A stretch of DNA of 47,164 nucleotides from an uncultured Ruminococcus sp. (GTDB lineage: Bacteria > Bacillota > Clostridia > Oscillospirales > Acutalibacteraceae). Of this stretch, positions 40,787-47,164 are shown piece after piece. The translations under genes were made by a program, and so were the position numbers. Every line of letters begins with the position of its first letter. Position 1 is the stretch's first letter. The stretch lies in NCBI GenBank assembly GCA_902761345.1, contig CACWKD010000004.1, positions 1 to 47,164 on the forward strand, written 5' to 3'. Below the pieces are notes generated by a model. It was given only the letters and a program-made list of their open reading frames with translations, ran no database searches and had not been told where the DNA came from.

Positions 40787-41788
40787 TCATAATAGCTTTA
40801 ATACTGAAACGATGTCACGAGCAGTAACCGCAGTAGGGGAAACCTCGTGACTGAGTATATCCGCAGCGTACCCGTGAGAATATACTGCCGCTGCCGCAGC
40901 GTCATAAAGCTCAATGCCTTGACATACAAACGCCCCTATAATACCTGCCAGCACATCTCCCGTACCGCCCTTTGAAAGAGCGCCGTTGCCTGTGGGGTTT
41001 ACAAGAGTTTTTTCGCCGTCCGAGATCACCGTGCCGACACCTTTTAGCACAAGGATACACCCGTATTTTTCTGCAAAACTCTTTGCAGTGTTTTCACGGT
41101 CACTTTGTATTGCAGATACAGCCACACCTCCCATAAGACGTGACATTTCTTTTGGGTGAGGAGTTAGTATGGTGGGATAGGAGCGTTCCTGTAATACATC
41201 TATATGCTTTGAAATGCAGTTTATGCCGTCTGCGTCAAGAATTATCGGCTTTTGGTATCGCTGTAACAGCTCGCATACTATTTTTTCCGTGTCATCTGTA
41301 ACTTTTATTCCACACCCTATAACAAGTGCGGTACAGTTGTTGCAATGACTGATTATATCTTCCATATCCTCGTATCGGAGAGTACCGTTTGACGAGGTTG
41401 GGAACGGTGAAAAAACAGCCTCCCATACCTGCCCTGCCATAATGGGATAAATACTGTCCGGGATTATACATTTAACGATCCCCGCGCCGCTCGTCATAGC
41501 CGCAGACGCACAAAGCATAGCAGCCCCTGCCATACCATAAGAGCCGCAAATAAGTCCGAGAGTACCAAAGGTCGATTTGTTGCAGTCGCCCTTTCTTTTG
41601 TCCTCCAATGTGCTTGTAACGTCCTCATAAATTTTATCTGCAAAAAAAGCATAAAGCTCGTTTGCGGGAACTATTCCTCGAAATTCATTTATTCTTTCTA
41701 TATCGCTCTTTTTAAGTCCTCTTGTGTTTTCGATATTTTGTCTTATCTCTTTTATACGTTCTCTGTCAAAAAGATTGATTATAGGCAT
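40787..41788 (-). CDS. nnrD: ADP/ATP-dependent NAD(P)H-hydrate dehydratase
   Basis: A 333-residue enzyme of the YjeF C-terminal (ribokinase-like) family that repairs hydrated NADH/NADPH. Recognised by LGLICGSYGMAGAAMLCASA, ILDADGINCIS, LTPHPKEMSRL and GALSKGGTGDVLAGIIG, where the Asp is catalytic. The N-terminal 60 residues are a short helical extension, not the epimerase domain found in bifunctional forms. SD AAGGAGG precedes the ATG. The gene heads the lipoprotein-mazF stretch. Confidence 0.93.
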   Translation of the reverse strand: MPIINLFDRERIKEIRQNIENTRGLKKSDIERINEFRGIVPANELYAFFADKIYEDVTSTLEDKRKGDCNKSTFGTLGLICGSYGMAGAAMLCASAAMTSGAGIVKCIIPDSIYPIMAGQVWEAVFSPFPTSSNGTLRYEDMEDIISHCNNCTALVIGCGIKVTDDTEKIVCELLQRYQKPIILDADGINCISKHIDVLQERSYPTILTPHPKEMSRLMGGVAVSAIQSDRENTAKSFAEKYGCILVLKGVGTVISDGEKTLVNPTGNGALSKGGTGDVLAGIIGAFVCQGIELYDAAAAAVYSHGYAADILSHEVSPTAVTARDIVSVLKLL

Positions 41789-41802
41789 AGGTGTCCTCCT
41801 TA

Positions 41803-41828
41803 TAAAAAGAGGGAGAATAAATCTCCCT
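41803..41828 (-). terminator. terminator between the repeat-tail protein and nnrD
   Basis: AGGGAGA (41810-41816) and TCTCCCT (41822-41828) form a stem followed by CTTTTTAT on the minus strand, immediately after the stop of the upstream gene. Confidence 0.75.
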
Positions 41829-41830
41829 TT

Positions 41831-42676
41831 TTACTTCTTCTTATTTGACTTTTTCTTCTTGCTTTTGTTTGTGTTTGTATTTTTTGCAGTATTTGTTTTT
41901 GCGGCATCTGTCTTTGCAGTATCTGCTTTTGCCGTATCAACTTTTGCAGTATCTGCTTTTGCCGTATCAACTTTTGCAGTATCTGTCTTTGCAGTATCTG
42001 CTTTTGCCGTATCAACTTTTGTAGTAACGGCTTTAGCTGTATCGGCTTTTGTTGTGTCTGTTTTTGTAGTAACGGTCTTAGTTGTGTTTGTTTTTACAGT
42101 GTCGGTTTTAACTTGTCTGTTGCTTTTTGATATATCAAATCCTGCTTTTTTCAGTTCAAGTCTGATGTTGTTCCTCAAATGCGGCATCATAGCGTCAAGC
42201 GTTTTCTGATTAGGCGAGAAAAGCAAAAGACAGTCGCCGCCGAATTTGTCAAGGTGCATTTCTGCCGCAAAAACATCGTCGCCGTCGGGGGTTATGCTTG
42301 CTTTGAAAATCTTGCGGTAGCTTTTCTTTGAAACATCGCTGTCCTTTAGCTTAGCAAGGGAGTTAAAACGCTTAATATCAACGCTGATAATACGCTTGCG
42401 TGAACGCTTTCCGCTGATTTTGTCAACAGTGATGTTACTGTTTGTTACAGCGTATTCGTACTCAACGTACAAGCCTGTGACAAGATAGTACGAGGCGTAT
42501 ACCGCAAAGAAAAAAGCGCATACTGCCACAACGATAAAATAAAAATTAACAGTAACTCCAAGCAGAATACAAATACCCGGTACGGCAAAAATCAGCAGAA
42601 GATAGATAATAAGCTTTGTAATATCCTTGCTTGTATTTTGTCTTACTTCAAGCTGTTCTGTAAATGTGTCCATCAT
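41831..42676 (-). CDS. membrane protein with PH-like domain and Thr-Ala-Lys-Asp repeat tail
   Basis: A 281-residue protein: two membrane helices near the N-terminus (LIIYLLLIFAVPGICILLGV and NFYFIVVAVCAFFFAVYASY), then a bacterial PH-like region (EYEYAVTNSNITVDKISGKR...KRIISVDIKRFNSLAKL), then about 80 residues of near-perfect DTAK[A/T/V] pentapeptides and a Lys-rich end KKKKSNKKK. The PH-like part resembles YcxB/bPH domains; the tail is cationic and unstructured and should lie in the cytoplasm, where it could bind nucleic acid or acidic lipid. Start ATG at 42676 follows GGAGAG; an upstream in-frame ATG at 42712 has no SD. Function unknown. Confidence 0.78.
   Translation of the reverse strand: MMDTFTEQLEVRQNTSKDITKLIIYLLLIFAVPGICILLGVTVNFYFIVVAVCAFFFAVYASYYLVTGLYVEYEYAVTNSNITVDKISGKRSRKRIISVDIKRFNSLAKLKDSDVSKKSYRKIFKASITPDGDDVFAAEMHLDKFGGDCLLLFSPNQKTLDAMMPHLRNNIRLELKKAGFDISKSNRQVKTDTVKTNTTKTVTTKTDTTKADTAKAVTTKVDTAKADTAKTDTAKVDTAKADTAKVDTAKADTAKTDAAKTNTAKNTNTNKSKKKKSNKKK
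41881..42110 (-). repeat. 15-bp coding tandem repeat (DTAKx)
   Basis: On the minus strand the unit is of the type GATACTGCAAAAGCA, encoding DTAKA/T/V, about 15 copies with increasing divergence toward the protein's middle. Expected to vary in number between strains. Confidence 0.9.
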
Positions 42677-42822
42677 AATAATATTCTCTCCAATGCTTAA
42701 CAAATAATTCATACAAAAGTATATAATAACAGTGTACCATAAAGGAAGCTTTTTTTCAATAATATTAATAAAAGTTTACAAATGACCGAAAAAACGACAG
42801 GTAAAAAATTTTCCAAATATAC

Positions 42823-42851
42823 TTGAAAAAAGTTCCCGATAATGATATACT
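42823..42851 (+). promoter_or_regulatory. promoter of the pheST T-box operon
   Basis: TTGAAA (42823-42828), 17 bp, TATACT (42846-42851). Confidence 0.8.
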
Positions 42852-42857
42852 GTTATA

Positions 42858-43128
42858 AGTCGGAATAATAACCGTTAAATATCGGAAAACGCAATGACGA
42901 AGAAAAGTAGCATTTGTTTTTGCTATACAGAGAGAGCAGACGAGGGCTGAGATCTGCTTTGTGCAAGCAATTGTGAAGTTCGCTTCCGAGCGGCATAGCT
43001 GAAACAGCAGTAGGCTTTGACGGTACGCACCGTTATATGCGGACAGAGTGTTTGCTTTGTGAACAGAATATGGGTGGTACCACGGCATATAGTCGTCCCT
43101 ATGGAGTAATATCCGTAGGGGCTTTTTT
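42858..43128 (+). promoter_or_regulatory. T-box leader (phenylalanyl-tRNA responsive) with terminator
   Basis: The leader has the usual AATGACGAAGAAAAGTAG near the stem I base, the antiterminator T-box motif GGGTGGTACCACGG (43072-43085), and a terminator CCCTATGGA (43097-43105) / TCCGTAGGG (43112-43120) plus six T (43123-43128). Two UUC triplets (42979-42981 and 42984-42986) in the stem I 3' side are specifier candidates and both read Phe, which agrees with the pheS gene downstream. Uncharged tRNA-Phe stabilises the antiterminator and turns on the operon. Confidence 0.95.
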
Positions 43129-43189
43129 GTGCTTTAGCGGTAAGCATTCACTCTCATAATAATATTAATATAAGAAAGGGTAGAGAATT

Positions 43190-44209
43190 ATGAAAGCCAA
43201 GCTTGAAGAAATTCGTGCAAGAGCAAAAGAAGAACTCTCAAAAGCAGACGCTATGGAAACAATTGAGGAATTGAGAGTAAAGTATGCGGGTAAAAAGGGC
43301 GAGCTTACAGCTATTCTTAAACAAATGGGTAAGCTTTCTCCCGAGGAGCGTCCCGTAATAGGACAGCTTGCAAACGAGGTAAGAAGTTATATCGAAAATG
43401 CAGTCGAAACAAAAAAGGCGGAGCTTGCAGAGGCTAAGCTTAACAGACAGCTTGAAGAGGAGAAGATCGACGTTACTCTCCCGTCCGATATGTCGCCTTT
43501 GGGTCACAAGCACCCGTTGTCGGTAGTTTTGGACGAGATAAAGGAAATATTCGTGGGTATGGGATTTGAGATAGTAGAGGGTCCCGAGGTTGAGTACGAT
43601 TACTATAATTTCGAGGCTTTGAATATCCCCAAAGACCACCCCGCAAGAGATACGCAGGATACATTCTACATTACCGATAATATCGTTCTCCGCACACAGA
43701 CTTCTCCCGTACAGGTTCGTGTAATGGAGAAGAAAAAGCCGCCGATAAGAATTATCTCTCCCGGCAGAGTATTCAGAAGCGACGCAGTTGACGCTACACA
43801 TTCTCCGTTGTTCCACCAGATAGAGGGACTTGTGGTTGATAAGGATATAACATTTGCAGACCTTAAAGGTACTCTTGAAACATTTATCAAGCGTTTGTAC
43901 GGCGAGGACAGCGTTGTCCGTTTCCGTCCGCACCACTTCCCGTTTACAGAGCCGAGTGCAGAGGTCGACGTTCAGTGCTTTAGCTGTAAGGGCAAAGGCT
44001 GCCGTGTGTGCAAGAACGAGGGCTGGATAGAGATTTTAGGCTGCGGAATGGTACACCCGAAAGTACTTGAAAACTGCGGTATCGACCCCGAGGAGTATTC
44101 GGGATTTGCTTTGGGGTTGGGTCTTGAAAGAGTTGCCATGAGAAGATACGGCGTTGATGATATGAGATTGTTCTTTGAGAACGATACAAGATTTTTGTCA
44201 CAGTTTTAA
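43190..44209 (+). CDS. pheS: phenylalanyl-tRNA synthetase alpha subunit
   Basis: A 339-residue class II synthetase alpha chain: coiled-coil N-terminus (about 1-85, binds tRNA), then motif 2 [20 protein letters not shown] and motif 3 [17 protein letters not shown], with [15 protein letters not shown] between. A CxxC-CxxC pattern ([12 protein letters not shown]) seen in many bacterial PheS lies before motif 3. It forms a heterotetramer with PheT and charges tRNA-Phe. SD GAAAGGG precedes the ATG. It is controlled by the T-box upstream. Confidence 0.98.
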   Translation: MKAKLEEIRARAKEELSKADAMETIEELRVKYAGKKGELTAILKQMGKLSPEERPVIGQLANEVRSYIENAVETKKAELAEAKLNRQLEEEKIDVTLPSDMSPLGHKHPLSVVLDEIKEIFVGMGFEIVEGPEVEYDYYNFEALNIPKDHPARDTQDTFYITDNIVLRTQTSPVQVRVMEKKKPPIRIISPGRVFRSDAVDATHSPLFHQIEGLVVDKDITFADLKGTLETFIKRLYGEDSVVRFRPHHFPFTEPSAEVDVQCFSCKGKGCRVCKNEGWIEILGCGMVHPKVLENCGIDPEEYSGFALGLGLERVAMRRYGVDDMRLFFENDTRFLSQF

Positions 44210-44230
44210 TTGAGAAGGGAGTTTTCAGCT

Positions 44231-46618
44231 ATGAATTTATCAATGAAATGGTTAAAGGAATTTGTTGATGTAGGAAATATAGCTCCCCGTGATTTCTCGG
44301 AGGCTATGACAATGAGCGGCTCTAAGGTGGAGTTGTTCGAGGCAGAGGGCGGACAGATAGATAACATAGTAGTCGGCAGAGTTCTCGATATACAAAAGCA
44401 CCCCGACGCAGATAAGCTTGTTGTGTGTCAGGTAAATGTAGGGGAGAAGAAAGTACAGATAGTGACAGCCGCAACAAATTTAAAGGTAGGAGACTATGTA
44501 CCTGTTTGTATGGATAAGTCAAAGCTTTTTGACGGTACGCCTATAAAAAAGGGTAAACTCAGAGGAGTAGTAAGCGAGGGTATGTTCTGTTCAGTTGCGG
44601 AATTAGGCCTTACAACACACGACTTCCCTTATGCGATACAGGACGGAATATTTGTTTTGCAGGACGACCCCGACCTTACTCCTGTTTCGGGAATGGAGAT
44701 AAAAGAGGCTGTCGGTCTTACAGACACAAAGGTTGAGTTTGAGATAACGTCAAACCGCCCCGATTGTTTTTCTGTAATCGGACTTGCAAGAGAGGCAGCG
44801 GCAACATTTGACAAGCCGCTCAAACTCCATACTCCCGAGGTAAAGTCAACGGGAAAGTCAAGCGAGGGTATGCTTGAAGTAAAGGTAGCAGAGCCAAAGC
44901 TTTGTCCGCTTTACAGCGCAAGAATTATAGAAAATGTAAGAGTAAAGCCCTCTCCCTTGTGGCTTCGAGAAAGACTTCGCGCTATGGGTGTTCGCCCGAT
45001 AAACAACATAGTTGATATCACAAACTATGTTATGCTTGAATACGGTCAGCCTATGCACGCATTCGACCTGCGTTTTATCAAGGACGGAAAGATTAATGTA
45101 CGTCTTGCAAAGGATGGCGAGGAGATTACAACTCTTGACGGAATAGAGAGAAAATTAAGCTCCAAAAACCTTGTTATAGCAGACGCTGAAAAGCCTGTTG
45201 CTATTGCAGGAGTAATGGGCGGCGAGTACAGCGGTATTATGGACGACACAACGACTATTGTTTTTGAGAGCGCTAACTTTATGGGTTCGTCCGTTCGTCT
45301 TACAGCAAAAGAGCACGGTATGCGTACAGACGCTTCTTCAAGATACGAGAAAGGTCTTGACCCGAATGCCTGCCTGCCGGCGCTTGACAGAGCGTGTGAG
45401 CTTGTAGAGCTTCTTGACGCAGGAGATGTTCTGGACGGAATTATTATGGACGATAACTCCAAGAGCGAGCCTGTAAGAATAAAGTTCAACCCCGACTGGA
45501 TAAACCACTTCCTTAACACAACTCTTACCTCAGACGAGATGAAAGCTATTTTAGAGAAGATTGAGTGTAAGATTGAGGGAGATGAAATTGTAGTACCGAC
45601 ATTCCGTCCCGATCTTCAGCACAAGGCAGATATTGCAGAGGAGATAGCGCGTTTCTACGGATATAATGTTATCCCGTCAACAGCTATAAAGGGCGGCGCT
45701 CAGGGCAAGTACAGCGCAAGACAAAAGTTTGATATGACGATTACAGATACTCTTATCGCTTGCGGAGTAAGTGAGATTATGACGTATTCGTTTATCAGCC
45801 CCAAATATTACAACAAGGTAATGATGCCTGAAAATCATACTCTCAGAAACAGTGTAGTTATTTCAAACCCACTGGGCGAGGATACATCTATAATGAGAAC
45901 AACTGCGCTCCCGTCAATGCTGGAGATACTTGCAAAGAATTACAATAACAGAAACGAGTATGCTTATCTTTTTGAGATCGCAAAGGAATATATACCTACA
46001 ACTCCCGATAAGCTGCCTGTCGAGAAGAACGTGCTTACGGCAGGATTTTACGGCGAGGGTGTAGACTTCTTCAAGGTAAAGGGAATTGCAGAGCAGGTAC
46101 TTTCCCGTGCAGGTGTAAAGAATTACGACATTAAAGCAGACAGCGAGCAGTTCGGTTATCATCCGGGCAGATGTGCTGTTTTGACTGTAAACGGAGAGTT
46201 GTTGGGCGTTATAGGAGAGATACACCCGAAGGTAAGAGAGAATTACGGAATAGGTGCAAGAGTGTATTGTTTCAGCCTGAATGTTGATACAATGTTTGAG
46301 TATGCAGAGCTTGAAAAGCACTATACACCGCTGCCTAAGTACCCTGCCGTTACTCGTGACGTTGCTGTTATCTGTTCGGACGATATACCTGTACTGGAGC
46401 TTGAAAACGCTATCAAAGAGGGTGCAGGAAAGTATCTTGAATCTGTAAAGCTGTTCGACGTATACAAGGGCAAGCCGATACTTCCGGGAATGAAGAGCGT
46501 TGCATTTAGTCTTGTGCTCAGAAGTTCCGAGGGTACTCTTACAGACGAGCAGGCAACCTCTGCTGTAAATAAGGCTCTCAAATCACTCAAAAACCTCGGT
46601 GCAGAGTTGAGAAGCTAA
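44231..46618 (+). CDS. pheT: phenylalanyl-tRNA synthetase beta subunit
   Basis: A 795-residue beta chain with all usual domains: N-terminal NLSMKWLKEFVDVGN, an EMAP-type tRNA-binding domain (about 40-150: VGRVLDIQKHPDADKLVVCQ), B3/B4 editing region (EITSNRPDCFSVIGLAREAA; MRTDASSRYEKGLDP), B5, the catalytic-like core, and the C-terminal ferredoxin-fold anticodon-binding domain (KYPAVTRDVAVICSD). The start ATG at 44231 follows GAAGGGAG. The gene lies 21 bp after pheS and completes the alpha2-beta2 enzyme. Confidence 0.98.
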   Translation: MNLSMKWLKEFVDVGNIAPRDFSEAMTMSGSKVELFEAEGGQIDNIVVGRVLDIQKHPDADKLVVCQVNVGEKKVQIVTAATNLKVGDYVPVCMDKSKLFDGTPIKKGKLRGVVSEGMFCSVAELGLTTHDFPYAIQDGIFVLQDDPDLTPVSGMEIKEAVGLTDTKVEFEITSNRPDCFSVIGLAREAAATFDKPLKLHTPEVKSTGKSSEGMLEVKVAEPKLCPLYSARIIENVRVKPSPLWLRERLRAMGVRPINNIVDITNYVMLEYGQPMHAFDLRFIKDGKINVRLAKDGEEITTLDGIERKLSSKNLVIADAEKPVAIAGVMGGEYSGIMDDTTTIVFESANFMGSSVRLTAKEHGMRTDASSRYEKGLDPNACLPALDRACELVELLDAGDVLDGIIMDDNSKSEPVRIKFNPDWINHFLNTTLTSDEMKAILEKIECKIEGDEIVVPTFRPDLQHKADIAEEIARFYGYNVIPSTAIKGGAQGKYSARQKFDMTITDTLIACGVSEIMTYSFISPKYYNKVMMPENHTLRNSVVISNPLGEDTSIMRTTALPSMLEILAKNYNNRNEYAYLFEIAKEYIPTTPDKLPVEKNVLTAGFYGEGVDFFKVKGIAEQVLSRAGVKNYDIKADSEQFGYHPGRCAVLTVNGELLGVIGEIHPKVRENYGIGARVYCFSLNVDTMFEYAELEKHYTPLPKYPAVTRDVAVICSDDIPVLELENAIKEGAGKYLESVKLFDVYKGKPILPGMKSVAFSLVLRSSEGTLTDEQATSAVNKALKSLKNLGAELRS

Positions 46619-46629
46619 GGGAATTTGAA

Positions 46630-46935
46630 ATGAAAAAGCATGACATTAAGGTTTTGATTTCAATGATTTTGGTACTTACTCTTGTCTGGGGAACTGTAAC
46701 GGTGTTTTTTGTCAGTTCCTCGGATAAGATACAGTACTATCTTGATGAATACGATATAGTTTTATCGAGAACATTGTTGTTTGAACCCGAGATTATGTTT
46801 GGTTATAGATATACCGATAGATTAGGTACTATGAGCGTGTATAAAGACCTGTATGGCAATACTTTTAGTGTTGTTGCAAGTGACGATTGGTGTCCGTATT
46901 TCAGGGTGTACTATGTCAGCAAGGGCGTAATATAA
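46630..46935 (+). CDS. small membrane-anchored protein, unknown function
   Basis: A 101-residue protein: short basic N-terminus, one hydrophobic helix (about 8-29, VLISMILVLTLVWGTVTVFF), then an extracytoplasmic part rich in Tyr and Asp (YYLDEYDIVLSR; MFGYRYTDRLGTMSVYKDLY). No known domain. SD AAGGGAA six bases before ATG and 11 bp after pheT place it in the phenylalanyl-tRNA synthetase operon, though nothing links it functionally. An uncleaved signal anchor is the likeliest topology. Confidence 0.75.
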   Translation: MKKHDIKVLISMILVLTLVWGTVTVFFVSSSDKIQYYLDEYDIVLSRTLLFEPEIMFGYRYTDRLGTMSVYKDLYGNTFSVVASDDWCPYFRVYYVSKGVI

Positions 46936-47164
46936 AAAAGCGACACACCGATAATGTTAAAAAGTGCCGATAAAATCAGGACTTTTTAAGCGTTGATATA
47001 AAAAAGCAACACACCGAAAGATATTCCAACACACTTTTTAACACACTTTTCAACACACCGAAAACCTCAAAAAACACCGATGAAATCAGGCTTTTTTAAG
47101 CATTGAAATAAAAAGCTGACACACAAAACGACACAGAAATCGACATCATAAAATAAATATAAAT
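46931..47164. repeat. non-coding repeat field with two related hairpins
   Basis: TATAAAAAAGCRACACACCGA occurs at 46931 and 46997, with a third degenerate copy near 47107; ACACAC words recur between. Two hairpins share a loop: TTAAAAAGT (46957-46965) / ACTTTTTAA (46981-46989) and AAAAAA (47069-47074) / TTTTTT (47092-47097), each enclosing CCGAT..AAATCAGG. The first may end the pheST transcript. No gene is visible to the window edge. Confidence 0.65.

Overview
The window reads as a chromosomal segment of a low-to-moderate GC, anaerobic Firmicute. A gut Clostridia of the Ruminococcaceae/Oscillospiraceae type, near Ruminococcus or [Eubacterium] siraeum, is my inference from the clade-II single-chain PurL, the T-box and ZTP leaders, the SD-rich starts, and the codon and repeat style. 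No organism name can be proven from the sequence. I see no tRNA, rRNA, CRISPR array, insertion sequence or phage.

Layout. 1-332: 5' part of a class II fructose-bisphosphate aldolase gene (-). 635-3600: two zinc-ribbon membrane proteins (-), diverging from a small XRE regulator whose probable operator lies in the spacer of their promoter, then a small helical protein gene. 3747-4002: an apparent stand-alone small RNA (-). 4347-7770: zapA, U32 peptidase, dUTPase and DUF1294 membrane protein (+). 8156-10806: two secreted SH3-type lipoproteins, one fused to a class A beta-lactamase-like serine hydrolase (-). 11147-11248: a second small RNA or attenuator. 11513-16418: a 911-residue acidic membrane protein with Ig-like domains, and a Cthe_2159-like beta-helix lipoprotein (+). 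16585-20118: a purine-type NCS2 permease and an XRE repressor (-), and a surface protein with a hexapeptide repeat (+) whose promoter carries two palindromes. 20277-21560: DAHP synthase behind an apparent Phe/Tyr leader-peptide attenuator.

21841-38255 is a purine biosynthesis cluster: ZTP riboswitch, purE, purC, purF, purM, purN, a PurO-type IMP cyclohydrolase, purB, a GNAT acetyltransferase, a stand-alone AICAR transformylase, purD, purL, a TraX-like protein, and fhs. Fhs makes the 10-formyl-THF that PurN and the AICAR transformylase use. The usual bifunctional PurH is replaced by two genes, and the FGAM synthase carries its own glutaminase domain.

38562-42676 (all -) holds a DinJ/YafQ toxin-antitoxin pair, a third XRE regulator, a MazF toxin with no adjacent MazE, a lipoprotein that appears to start at AUC, NAD(P)H-hydrate dehydratase, and a membrane protein with a Thr-Ala-Lys-Asp repeat tail. 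42823-46935 is the T-box controlled pheS-pheT operon and a small membrane protein. The window ends in a non-coding stretch of short repeats. The most interesting material is regulatory: the aromatic attenuator, the two small RNAs, the XRE operators, the ZTP leader and the probable non-AUG starts.
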